Positions 1 through 7,132 of a stretch of 64,000 nt of DNA are shown piece by piece; position 1 is the first letter of the stretch, and every line of letters starts with the position of its first letter. The stretch is from contig NZ_JPRF03000054.1 in assembly GCF_001188955.3 (NCBI RefSeq), forward strand, positions 248,001 through 312,000, written 5' to 3'. The position numbers and the translations under genes are program-made. Origin of the DNA: Kitasatospora aureofaciens (GTDB lineage: Bacteria; Actinomycetota; Actinomycetes; Streptomycetales; Streptomycetaceae). Under the pieces are notes generated by a model that was not told the origin of the DNA, ran no database searches, and was given only the letters and a program-made list of their open reading frames with translations.

Positions 1-1117
1 CCGCGTGCTCGCGGGAGATGTCGGCGGTGCTGCCGCCCCCGGTGTCGATCAGCGGACGCAGTCCGGCGTGGGCGCCGCGAACGTCCGCCCTGGTCAGCGC
101 GGTGGCGAGGGCGGCGTTGACGGTGTCCAGGAGGAAGGTCAGCTCGGCCTCGGTGGGCTGCGGCTCGTCCGGGACCGGGCCCGGGGCGTCCTCGTCGGTC
201 AAGCCGATCGCCACCCGGCCGAGTTGCTGCGGCAGCGCGAAGACGAAGCGGCTGGTGGAGCCGGGCACGGGCACGGTGAGCGCGGCCACCGGGTACCCGA
301 GGGTCGCGGCGTCCACCAGCAGGTGGGTGCCGCGGCTCGGCCGCAGCTTGATCGAGGAGTCCACCTCGCCCGCCCACACCCCGGTGGCGTTGACGACCGC
401 GCCCGCGGTGACGGTCAGCGCCTGGCCGCTCAGCGTGTCCACCAGCCGGGCGGAGGTGCCGGTCACCTCCTGCGCCCGCACCCGGGTCAGCACGCTCGCC
501 CCGTACTGCGCGGCGGTGCGCGCCAGGGCCACCACCAGCCGGGCGTCGTCGACGAGTTGGCCGTCGTGGGCGACCAGCGCCCCGCGCAGCCCGTCCGTCC
601 GCACGGCCGGGACCAGCTGCCGCGTCCGGGCCGCGTCGATCCGGCGCACCCTGGGCAGCAACGCGCCCGGCGTACCCGCGCTCAGTCGCAGCGCGTCCCC
701 GGCGTGGAAGCCCGCGCGGATCAGCGCGGCCTGCCCGGGGCGCAGCAAGTCCGGGAGCAGCGGCACCAGTTGGGGCAGCGCGCGGATCAGGTGCGGGGCG
801 GTGCGGGTCATCAGCACGTCGCGCTCGACGGCGCTCTCCCGGGCCACCTTGACCCGCCCGGAGGCCAGGTAGCGCAGGCCGCCGTGCACCAGCTTGGAGC
901 TCCAGCGGCTGGTGCCGAAGGCGAGGTCGCGGGCCTCCACCAGGACGGTCCGCAGGCCGCGCGCGGCGGCGTCCAGCGCCACCCCGGCGCCGGTGACGCC
1001 GCCGCCGATCACCAGGAGGTCGATCCGCGGGTCGTCGGCGAGGGCGTCGAGCTCGAGCGTTCGGCGCCGGGCGTCGAGTCGGGCGGTACCGGCGTACGGG
1101 CCTGCGGTGGGCGTCAT
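1..1117 (-). CDS. glpD: Glycerol-3-phosphate dehydrogenase, GlpD-like (3' end outside window)
   Basis: FAD-dependent enzyme oxidising glycerol 3-phosphate to dihydroxyacetone phosphate at the membrane. Translating the minus strand from the ATG at 1117 gives 372 residues before the window edge. The dinucleotide-binding motif GGGVTGAG sits at about residues 40-47 and is followed by the GlpD signature TSRWSSKLVHGGLRYL. About 150-200 C-terminal residues must lie beyond position 1. The start overlaps the stop of the TetR gene as ATGA, so the two are translationally coupled. With the flavoenzyme and lipid kinase to the right, the context suggests supply of DHAP or G3P for lipid synthesis rather than glycerol catabolism; that is inference. 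Family assignment is firm, physiological role less so. Confidence 0.9.
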   Translation of the reverse strand, partial: MTPTAGPYAGTARLDARRRTLELDALADDPRIDLLVIGGGVTGAGVALDAAARGLRTVLVEARDLAFGTSRWSSKLVHGGLRYLASGRVKVARESAVERDVLMTRTAPHLIRALPQLVPLLPDLLRPGQAALIRAGFHAGDALRLSAGTPGALLPRVRRIDAARTRQLVPAVRTDGLRGALVAHDGQLVDDARLVVALARTAAQYGASVLTRVRAQEVTGTSARLVDTLSGQALTVTAGAVVNATGVWAGEVDSSIKLRPSRGTHLLVDAATLGYPVAALTVPVPGSTSRFVFALPQQLGRVAIGLTDEDAPGPVPDEPQPTEAELTFLLDTVNAALATALTRADVRGAHAGLRPLIDTGGGSTADISREHA

Positions 1118-1704
1118 GGCGCGAGGTATCCGTTCAGTGCTCTGGCCAGTTCGCGCCGCCAGGCCGCCTCGGGCAGCAGGGAGGCGACCATGCGGTGCGA
1201 CTGGACGGTGGACTGGGTGATCAGCAGGACCATCGCGGCCAGCTCGGTCGGCTCGCCGGCCCGGATCGAGCCCACGGCCTGGCCCTGCTCGATGCCGGTG
1301 CGCAGCGCCTCGAGCAGGCCGCGCTGGCTGGCGCCGAGCCGCTCGACCACGTACCGGAGCAGCAGGTCGGAGTCGTCGGAGTGGAGCAGCGCGCCGAGCA
1401 CCGGGTGGTCGCGCAGCCGTACGGCGACCTCGACGACCCGGTCCACGAAGGTCTCCCGGTCGTGCACCTCCAGCGAGGTGCCCTCCAGGGTGGCCAGGAT
1501 CTCGCGGGTGAGCAGCGCGCCGATCACCGCCTGGACGTCCGGCCAGCGCCGGTAGACGGTCGGGCGGCTGACCCCGGCGCGGCGCGCGATCTCCGCCAGC
1601 TGGGTGCGGCGCACGCCGAGGTGGACGATCAGGTCGGCGGCGGCGTCCAGGATCGCGTCGTCGGTGCTTCGCGGCGCTCCGGCCGTGGCGTTACTACTTG
1701 ACAT
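1114..1704 (-). CDS. TetR/AcrR family transcriptional regulator
   Basis: About 196 residues from the ATG at 1704. An N-terminal TetR helix-turn-helix is visible (ILDAAADLIVHLGVRRTQLAEIARRAGVSRPTVYRRW, split as LGVRRTQLAEIA and GVSRPTVYRRW), followed by an all-helical ligand domain. A longer start at 1731 would overlap the divergent flavoenzyme gene start at 1725, so I prefer 1704. It is the first gene of a two-gene unit with glpD (ATGA overlap) and is divergent from the AGPS-like gene with only 20 bp between the starts. It therefore probably controls both units. Ligand unknown; a fatty acyl or lipid signal would fit the neighbours but is not shown. Confidence 0.88.
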   Translation of the reverse strand: MSSSNATAGAPRSTDDAILDAAADLIVHLGVRRTQLAEIARRAGVSRPTVYRRWPDVQAVIGALLTREILATLEGTSLEVHDRETFVDRVVEVAVRLRDHPVLGALLHSDDSDLLLRYVVERLGASQRGLLEALRTGIEQGQAVGSIRAGEPTELAAMVLLITQSTVQSHRMVASLLPEAAWRRELARALNGYLAP

Positions 1705-1724
1705 GATGTGTGAAACTGTAACGC
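1705..1724. promoter_or_regulatory. 20-bp divergent control region with imperfect palindrome
   Basis: Only 20 bp separate the divergent starts of the TetR and AGPS-like genes. It contains GTGAAACTGTAAC, whose halves GTGAAA and TGTAAC match as an imperfect inverted repeat (four of six positions). A TTGACA hexamer at 1698-1703 lies just to the left. The spacing leaves no room for leaders, so at least one transcript is probably leaderless. TetR-type operators commonly look like this; binding is inferred. Confidence 0.4.
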
Positions 1725-3350
1725 ATGGCACCTGAGACGCAAGCAGGGGCAGCCGGCGCCGCGCTGCCGCTCCCCCCTATGAAGTGGGACGCCTGGGGCG
1801 ACCCGGCCCTCGCCAAGGAGCTGTCCGCCGACATCAAGGGGCTGCTCGCCGCCGCCCTCGGTGTCACCGGCGACGCCGCCCCCGGGCCGAGCGCCGCCGA
1901 GGTCGTGCTGCGTCCCTCCCGGATCACCGCCGACGCCCTCGAGGCGCTGGCCGCCGCCGTCGGCGAGGCGCACGTCAGCGCCGCCGACGCCGACCGCCTG
2001 CCCCGGGCCGGCGGCAAGTCCACCCCCGACCTGCTGCGCCGCCGCAGCCGCGAGCCGCAGGACGCCCCCGACGCCGTGGTCGTACCCGGCGACGAGGCTC
2101 AGATCGCCGCCGTCCTCGCCGTGTGCGCCGAACACCGGATCGCCGTCGTCCCGTTCGGCGGCGGCACCAGCGTCGTCGGCGGCCTGGACCCCGAGCGCGG
2201 CTCGTTCGAGGCCGTCGTCTCGCTCGACCTGCGCCGCCTCGACCGCCTCCACGCCCTCGACGAGACCTCCGGCGAGGCCGTCCTCGGCGCCGGACTCACC
2301 GGCCCCGCGGCGGAGGCGCTGCTCGCCGAACGCGGCTGGGAACTCGGCCACTACCCGCAGAGCTTCCGCTTCGCCACCATCGGCGGCTTCGCGGCCACCC
2401 GCTCCTCCGGTCAGGACTCCGCCGGCTACGGCCGCTTCGACGAGATGGTCCGCGGCCTGCGCGTGGTCACCCCCGCCGGCACGCTCGAACTCGGCCGCGG
2501 CCCCGCCTCCGCCGCCGGTCCCGACCTGCGCCAGCTCTTCCTCGGCTCCGAGGGCACCCTCGGCGTGATCACCGCCGTCCGCCTGCGGATCCACCCGCTG
2601 CCCGCCGTCAAGGCCTACGAGGCGTGGAGCTTCCCCGACTTCGCCAGCGGGACGGCGGCGCTGCGCGCCGTCGAGCAGCAGGGCACCGGCCCGACCGTCA
2701 TCCGGCTCTCCGACGAGGCCGAGACCATGGTCAACCTCGCCATGACCGAGCAGATCGGCGGCTCCCCGGCGGTCAGCGGCTGCCTCGCCGTCACCGTCTT
2801 CGAGGGCGACGCCGAGCAGGTCGCCGCCCGGCACGACCTCACCCGCGAGGCACTGCTCGCGGCCGGCGGCACCTCGCTCGGCGAGGCGCCCGCCCGGGCC
2901 TGGGAGCACGGCCGGTTCAACGCCCCCTACCTGCGCGACTCGCTGCTCAACGCCGGCGCGCTGTGCGAAACCCTGGAGACGGCCGCCGGCTGGAGCGACC
3001 TGCCCCGGCTCCGCACGGCCGTCACCGAGGCGCTGACCGGCGCCCTGCCCGGCGCGCTCGTCCTGTGCCACATCTCGCACGTCTACCCGACCGGCGCCTC
3101 GCTCTACTTCACCGTCGTCGCCGCCCTCGGCGAGGACCCGCTCACCCGGTGGGGCGCCGCCAAGCGGGCCGCCGGCGACGCCATCATCGGCGCGGGCGGA
3201 ACCATCACCCACCACCACGCGGTCGGCGCCGACCACCGGCCCTGGATGACCGACGAGATCGGCGACCTCGGCGTACGCATCCTGCGCGCCGTCAAGGCCG
3301 AACTCGACCCGGCAGGCATCCTCAACCCCGGCAAGCTGATCCCTTCATGA
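1725..3350 (+). CDS. FAD-binding oxidase of the alkyl-dihydroxyacetonephosphate synthase (AGPS/AgpS) type
   Basis: 541 residues, vanillyl-alcohol-oxidase fold. The FAD (PCMH) domain begins near residue 115 with PDAVVVPGDEAQ and FGGGTSVVGG; the stretch YPQSFRFATIGGFAATRSSG (about 209-228) is typical of AGPS enzymes. Near the C-terminus three consecutive histidines, H496-H498, sit in HHHAVGADH, the triad conserved in eukaryotic AGPS. AGPS exchanges the acyl group of acyl-DHAP for a fatty alcohol, the first ether-lipid step. The neighbours (GlpD giving DHAP, lipid kinase) fit. Related bacterial proteins are often annotated only as FAD-binding oxidase, so a different substrate remains possible. 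The stop TGA overlaps the ATG of the first repeat ORF. Confidence 0.82.
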   Translation: MAPETQAGAAGAALPLPPMKWDAWGDPALAKELSADIKGLLAAALGVTGDAAPGPSAAEVVLRPSRITADALEALAAAVGEAHVSAADADRLPRAGGKSTPDLLRRRSREPQDAPDAVVVPGDEAQIAAVLAVCAEHRIAVVPFGGGTSVVGGLDPERGSFEAVVSLDLRRLDRLHALDETSGEAVLGAGLTGPAAEALLAERGWELGHYPQSFRFATIGGFAATRSSGQDSAGYGRFDEMVRGLRVVTPAGTLELGRGPASAAGPDLRQLFLGSEGTLGVITAVRLRIHPLPAVKAYEAWSFPDFASGTAALRAVEQQGTGPTVIRLSDEAETMVNLAMTEQIGGSPAVSGCLAVTVFEGDAEQVAARHDLTREALLAAGGTSLGEAPARAWEHGRFNAPYLRDSLLNAGALCETLETAAGWSDLPRLRTAVTEALTGALPGALVLCHISHVYPTGASLYFTVVAALGEDPLTRWGAAKRAAGDAIIGAGGTITHHHAVGADHRPWMTDEIGDLGVRILRAVKAELDPAGILNPGKLIPS

Positions 3351-3427
3351 GCGAGCGCAGCGAGCGAGTCATCCGAAGGGGCGGACGGGCGAATGCCCCT
3401 GGCGAGCGGAGCGAGGCGGGCACATGA
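3347..3427 (+). CDS. Repeat-encoded 26-residue ORF, copy 1
   Basis: ATG at 3347 overlaps the AGPS stop (ATGA) and the ORF ends TGA at 3425-3427, overlapping the start of copy 2. The product begins MSERSERVIRRGGRAN and is strongly basic. No RBS beyond the coupled stop is evident. I read it as a translational relay that keeps ribosomes moving to the lipid kinase rather than as a functional peptide. There is no proof of translation. Confidence 0.35.
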   Translation: MSERSERVIRRGGRANAPGERSEAGT

Positions 3428-3500
3428 GCGAGCGCAGCGAGCGAGTCATCCGAAGGGGCGGACGGGCGAATGCCCCTGGCGAGCGGAGCGAGGCGGGCGC
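3347..3500 (+). repeat. Two tandem copies of a 77-bp intergenic repeat
   Basis: The copies run 3347-3423 and 3424-3500 and differ at a single base near the end (GGGCAC versus GGGCGC). Each begins ATGAGCGAGCGCAGCGAGCG. This GAGCGAGCGCAGCGAGC core is a repeat I recognise as widespread between genes in actinomycetes. Here the element sits exactly on the ATGA junction of two genes and recreates an ATGA at each of its own ends. Confidence 0.9.
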
Positions 3501-3504
3501 ATGA
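3424..3504 (+). CDS. Repeat-encoded 26-residue ORF, copy 2
   Basis: Identical to copy 1 except the last residue (Ala instead of Thr). Its ATG overlaps the stop of copy 1 and its TGA at 3502-3504 overlaps the ATG of the lipid kinase at 3501. The chain AGPS, ORF1, ORF2 and kinase is therefore unbroken stop/start coupling. Functional status is inferred only. Confidence 0.35.
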   Translation: MSERSERVIRRGGRANAPGERSEAGA

Positions 3505-4409
3505 GTCGGAGAACCGCTGTCCGCAGGGTCGCCGTTCTCACCAACCCGGCGGCGGGCACCGGCCACGCCGAACCCGCCGCCCACCGGGCCGTCGCCCGGC
3601 TGCGCGCCCTCGGCGTCGAGGTCGAACCGCAGGCCGGGCGCTCCGCCGACGACACCGTCCGCCTCGCCCGCGAGGCGGCGGCCGGCAGGGTGGACGCGGT
3701 GGTGGTGGTCGGCGGCGACGGCATGATCAACCTCGCCCTCCAGGCCCTCGCCGACGGCACCGTCCCGCTCGGCCTCGTACCCGCCGGCACCGGCAACGAC
3801 CACGCCCGCGAGTACGGCCTGCCGCTCGGCGACCCCGAGGCCGCCGCCGACGTCATCGCAGCCGGACGCACCCGCAGCGTCGACCTCGGCCGGATCACCG
3901 GCCCGGACGGCGCCGTCCGCTGGTACGGCTCGGTCCTCGCCACCGGCTTCGACTCCCTGGTCAGCGACCGCGCCAACCGACTGCGCTGGCCCCGCGGCCG
4001 GATGCGCTACAACCTCGCCATCCTCGCCGAGTTCGCCAACCTGCGGCCCCTGCCGTTCCGGATCACTCTCGCCGACGGCACCGTCATCGAACGCGACCTC
4101 ACCCTCGCCGCCGTCGGCAACACCCGCAGCTACGGCGGCGGCATGCTGATCTGCCCCTCCGCCCGGCCCGACGACGGCCTGCTCGACCTCACCCTGGTCG
4201 ACGCCATGCCCCGCCTGCGGATCGCCCGCTTCTTCCCCACCCTGTTCAAGGGCACCCACATCGACCACCCCGAGGTCACCACTCTGCGCACCGAATCCCT
4301 GCGGATGGAGTCCCCGGGCATCACCGCCTACGCCGACGGCGAGTTCATCAACACCCTCCCGGTCGAGGTGACGCTACGGCGGGAGGCCCTGCGACTGCTG
4401 GTGCCCTGA
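3501..4409 (+). CDS. Diacylglycerol kinase family (YegS/DgkB-like) lipid kinase
   Basis: 302 residues from the ATG at 3501 (MSRRTAVRRVAVLTNPAAG). The nucleotide-binding loop GGDG is at residues 71-74 and is followed by PAGTGNDHA near residue 96, both diagnostic of the DAGK catalytic domain; the C-terminal beta domain contains YADGEF. It would phosphorylate diacylglycerol or a related lipid alcohol at the membrane using ATP. Its start overlaps the second repeat ORF (ATGA), tying it to the AGPS-like gene in one operon. An alkylglycerol substrate is possible in this context but is inference. An upstream in-frame ATG within the repeat would add residues encoded by the repeat and is not preferred. 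Confidence 0.88.
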   Translation: MSRRTAVRRVAVLTNPAAGTGHAEPAAHRAVARLRALGVEVEPQAGRSADDTVRLAREAAAGRVDAVVVVGGDGMINLALQALADGTVPLGLVPAGTGNDHAREYGLPLGDPEAAADVIAAGRTRSVDLGRITGPDGAVRWYGSVLATGFDSLVSDRANRLRWPRGRMRYNLAILAEFANLRPLPFRITLADGTVIERDLTLAAVGNTRSYGGGMLICPSARPDDGLLDLTLVDAMPRLRIARFFPTLFKGTHIDHPEVTTLRTESLRMESPGITAYADGEFINTLPVEVTLRREALRLLVP

Positions 4410-4423
4410 GACACGGTCCCGGG

Positions 4424-4780
4424 GTGACGCTTCCGCTCCCCTCCTGCCGCGCGCACGGCCCCGGTCTGGACTGCGCCGCACTGGTCGGCCGCCGGTCCGT
4501 CCGGCTCGCCAGCGGGACGGACCGGTGCCTCATGGTCGACGCCGAACCGCCTTACGAGGGCTACGACATGGGCGATTGGGGCCGCATCGAGGTGCTCCCG
4601 GCCGACACCGGGAGCGCCTTCGACGCGCACCTCGGCGAGCCCGTGCTCGCCATCCGCGACGAGTGCGAGCAGATGACCGGACGGATGGCGCTGGAGCTGG
4701 ACTTCCCTTCCGGCACCGTCCGCTGCGAGAGCTACGGCGGCGAGCTGATCGTCCGCGCCGTCCTCACGGATGCGCCCTGA
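4424..4780 (+). CDS. Small hypothetical protein
   Basis: 118 residues if the GTG at 4424 is used; an ATG at 4532 would give 82 residues beginning MVDAEPPYEGYDMGDWG. It lies 14 bp after the lipid kinase on the same strand. The composition is acidic with four cysteines, no membrane segment and no signal peptide. Codon third positions are GC-rich in this frame, supporting real coding. I do not recognise the family. The start is uncertain because no convincing RBS stands before either candidate. Confidence 0.55.
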   Translation: MTLPLPSCRAHGPGLDCAALVGRRSVRLASGTDRCLMVDAEPPYEGYDMGDWGRIEVLPADTGSAFDAHLGEPVLAIRDECEQMTGRMALELDFPSGTVRCESYGGELIVRAVLTDAP

Positions 4781-4830
4781 TCCGCCGCACTCCTCCGCCT
4801 GCTCGGCACGGCCGGGTCGTCGCGGAAGCC

Positions 4831-4870
4831 GTCCCGGGCGGGGACGGGCGGGGACGGGCGGAAACGGGCG
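4831..4870 (+). repeat. 10-bp tandem repeat upstream of operator
   Basis: Decamers GGGACGGGCG at 4841-4850 and 4851-4860, flanked by GTCCCGGGCG and GAAACGGGCG. They directly precede the palindromic operator at 4880. They may be simple GC-rich sequence; no function is shown. Confidence 0.5.
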
Positions 4871-4879
4871 GGAACGCCC

Positions 4880-4895
4880 ATTCCCCGTCGGGAAT
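4880..4895. promoter_or_regulatory. Operator palindrome ATTCCC-N4-GGGAAT, site 1
   Basis: A perfect 6-4-6 inverted repeat 69 bp upstream of the SnoaL-like start. The 20-mer CCATTCCCCNTCGGGAATTG is shared with site 2 at 6139-6154, the only difference being the N. Two matching copies flanking one regulator gene make this a likely operator of the XRE/MmyB protein. Confidence 0.65.
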
Positions 4896-4963
4896 TGTCC
4901 GGCCGAAGCGCCGCTCCGATGATGGGCACACAGTGACCGACCGAATCCGTGAAGGAGCCGAGC

Positions 4964-5383
4964 ATGACCACCAGTGCCCAGCAACTCGCCGACCGCTACG
5001 CCGCCTTGTGGACCGAGCGGGACGCCGGAGCGCGCCGGAAGGCGATCGAGCGGCTGTGGGCCGAGGACGGCGTGCACCTGGTGCACCCGCCGGAGGAGAT
5101 CCGGGCCGAGGCCGTTCGGGTCGGCTTCCCCGAACCGGTGCTGGAGGCCCGCGGCTACCGGGAGCTGGAGTTCCGCGTCGCCCGGGCGTACCAGGAGTTC
5201 GTGGCCCCCGGGGAGTTCACCTTCCGGGCTCGGGAGGACGCCGTGCGGCTGCGCGACGTCGTCCGGTTCAGCTGGGAGATGGTCTCCGTCGGGACGGGGG
5301 AACTCGCGGGCGGCGGCGTGGAGTTCGTCGTCCTGGACGCCGACGGGCGGATCACCGCCGACTACCAGTTCCCCGGGCTCTGA
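4964..5383 (+). CDS. SnoaL-like / NTF2-fold protein
   Basis: 139 residues from the ATG at 4964, which has GAAGGAG 7 nt upstream; an earlier in-frame GTG at 4949 overlaps that RBS and is rejected. The sequence (DRYAALWTERDAGARRKAIERLW, then a tail ending in DADGRITADYQF) has the layout of the NTF2/SnoaL fold, a cone-shaped pocket used by small hydrolases and isomerases. No catalytic residues can be named with certainty. The gene has operator site 1 upstream and its 3' end overlaps the convergent XRE gene by 32 bp. It probably acts with the LLM enzyme under the same regulator, possibly in detoxifying a small molecule. Confidence 0.75.
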   Translation: MTTSAQQLADRYAALWTERDAGARRKAIERLWAEDGVHLVHPPEEIRAEAVRVGFPEPVLEARGYRELEFRVARAYQEFVAPGEFTFRAREDAVRLRDVVRFSWEMVSVGTGELAGGGVEFVVLDADGRITADYQFPGL

Positions 5384-6104
5384 GCAGCAGCTCGGCGGTC
5401 CGGGCGTCGGCGGGCAGGAAGGCCTCCAGCTTCAGTTCGGCGAGGGTGACGTCGACGGCGGTGGCGAAGGTGGTCACCGTCGTCATCAGGTGCAGTTCGC
5501 CGAGACTGGTCCGCAGTTCCAGTGGTACGGCGAATCCCAGGTGCTGGTCACCCACCGCCACTTCGGGCACGTAGGCGCTCAACTCCTCGTGCAGCTCGCC
5601 CAGATGGCGGGTGCCTTCGACGATGTGCCGTGCCCAGGCGGCGAAGTTGAGGATGCGCGGCGCCAGCCCGTCCGGGTGCAGGGCGAGCCGGTAGGCGTTG
5701 GTCCCGGGCCCGACCAGGCTCGGGTCGGCGCCCGCCGTGATCACGTCCAGCGCCTCGTTCGCCGCCACCACGTCGCCTCGGCGGTCCACCACCAGCGCGG
5801 GGTAGGGCAGGTGCCCGGCCAGCAGGTGGTCGATCGCCGCCCGGACGGGTGCCAGCCGCGGCCCGTCCAGTGGGCTCTCCGGGTAGGCGGGGGCGTAACC
5901 GGCCGCCAGCAGCAGCTCGTTGCGCTCGCGCAGTGGCAGGTCGAGCGACTCGGCGAGCCGCACCACCATGCCCCGGCCGGGGGTGGAGCGGCCGGACTCG
6001 ATGAAGCTCAGGTGCCGTTGGGTGGTGCCGGCCCGGGTGGCGAGGTCGAGTTGGCTGAGCCGGCGGTCGGTGCGGCGCCCGCGCAGCGCCCGGGGGAAGT
6101 CCAT
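5352..6104 (-). CDS. XRE helix-turn-helix regulator with MmyB-like ligand-binding domain
   Basis: 250 residues. An N-terminal HTH (about 3-60) reads LSQLDLATRAGTTQRHLSFIESGRSTPGRGMV in two helices around SQLDLATRAG and QRHLSFIESG. The remaining 180 residues match the PAS-like MmyB ligand domain (ALVVDRRGDVVAANEA, RHLGELHEELSAYVPEV). The family contains repressors and activators of adjacent redox genes. The start at 6104 lies 35 bp from operator site 2, so autoregulation is likely. The gene is convergent with the SnoaL gene and divergent from the LLM gene. The effector is unknown. Confidence 0.88.
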   Translation of the reverse strand: MDFPRALRGRRTDRRLSQLDLATRAGTTQRHLSFIESGRSTPGRGMVVRLAESLDLPLRERNELLLAAGYAPAYPESPLDGPRLAPVRAAIDHLLAGHLPYPALVVDRRGDVVAANEALDVITAGADPSLVGPGTNAYRLALHPDGLAPRILNFAAWARHIVEGTRHLGELHEELSAYVPEVAVGDQHLGFAVPLELRTSLGELHLMTTVTTFATAVDVTLAELKLEAFLPADARTAELLLRARGTGSRR

Positions 6105-6138
6105 CTCCCACTTCTACCCGGCCGCCGCACATCCTGCC

Positions 6139-6154
6139 ATTCCCCCTCGGGAAT
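6139..6154. promoter_or_regulatory. Operator palindrome ATTCCC-N4-GGGAAT, site 2
   Basis: A perfect 6-4-6 inverted repeat in the 86-bp divergent region between the XRE regulator and the LLM gene. It is identical to site 1 apart from its spacer (cctc versus cgtc). Its position would let one protein control both divergent promoters. Confidence 0.65.
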
Positions 6155-6190
6155 TGAGCCCATGCCGCACCACGGCGAAGGATCGACGGC

Positions 6191-7132
6191 ATGGACATCG
6201 GAGTTTTCCTTCCCACCGGCCAGTCCCAGTGGCAGCCCGCCGGCGATCCCCGCGACCTGATCGGTTTCGCCCGCAGGGCGGAGCAGTTGGGCTTCGCCTC
6301 GCTGTTCGTCAACGATTCCCTGCTCACCCCGAGGATCGAGCCGCTCACCATGCTGGCGGCCGTCGCCCCGGTGACGGAGCGGATCCGGCTGGGCACCGGC
6401 GCCCTGCTGCCGGTGCTGCGCCGCCCGGTGCAGGCCGCGCAGGCGCTCGCCTCGGTGGACCTGCTCTCCGGCGGACGGCTGACGGTCGCGGTCGGTGCGG
6501 GCTTCCCGGGGCGCTTCGGGCAGCCGCTGCACGAGCTGTCCCAGGTGCCGTGGGAGCGCCGCTTCGCCCGGCTGGACGAGACGGTCGCCCTCTGGCGGGA
6601 GCTGTGGGCCGGCGCGACGGAGTTCCACGGCGAGTTCCACGACTTCCCCGAACTCCCTTCCACCACCCGGCCGTTCGCGCTGCCGGGCCCGCCGGTCTGG
6701 CTGGGCGGGGCGACCCCGGCGGCGCTGGCCCGAACCGGTCGCCACTACGACGGCTGGCTGCCCTACCCGCCGGATCCGGCCGACTACGCCACCGGCCTCG
6801 CCGCCGTCCGCCGGGCCGCCCACGGGGCCGGGCGCGCCCCGGAGGCCGTCACCCCTGCGCTGTTCGTCAACGTCCGGATCGACGAGGACCCGGAGGCGGC
6901 CCGCCGCACCATGGATGCCTACGCCCGGTCCAACTACGGCCTGCCGCTGGAGGAGGTGGCACGGATCCAGGCGATCGCCATGGGCACCCCCGCGCAGGTC
7001 GCCGCCACCCTGCGCGGCTACACCGAGGCAGGCGCCGAACACGTGGTCGCCCGGCTCGGCGCGCTCGATCTCGATGGCCAGTACGAGCAGTTGGAGCGGC
7101 TGGCGGAACTCACACGCCCCGGGCGGCGGTGA
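6191..7132 (+). CDS. LLM-class flavin-dependent oxidoreductase
   Basis: 313 residues of luciferase-like TIM barrel: it opens MDIGVFLPTGQSQW, contains RIRLGTGALLPVLRRPVQ typical of LLM proteins and ends with repeated helices. Such enzymes use FMNH2 or F420H2; in actinomycetes F420 is common, but the cofactor cannot be decided here. It is divergent from the XRE regulator over operator site 2 and probably its main target. The 3' end overlaps the convergent DUF2252 gene by 23 bp. The substrate is unknown. Confidence 0.88.
   Translation: MDIGVFLPTGQSQWQPAGDPRDLIGFARRAEQLGFASLFVNDSLLTPRIEPLTMLAAVAPVTERIRLGTGALLPVLRRPVQAAQALASVDLLSGGRLTVAVGAGFPGRFGQPLHELSQVPWERRFARLDETVALWRELWAGATEFHGEFHDFPELPSTTRPFALPGPPVWLGGATPAALARTGRHYDGWLPYPPDPADYATGLAAVRRAAHGAGRAPEAVTPALFVNVRIDEDPEAARRTMDAYARSNYGLPLEEVARIQAIAMGTPAQVAATLRGYTEAGAEHVVARLGALDLDGQYEQLERLAELTRPGRR

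Noticed and set aside
5..1555. Long plus-strand open frame over the glpD and TetR region
   Set aside because: Antisense shadow of the minus-strand genes in high-GC DNA; its translation is low-complexity and matches no family.
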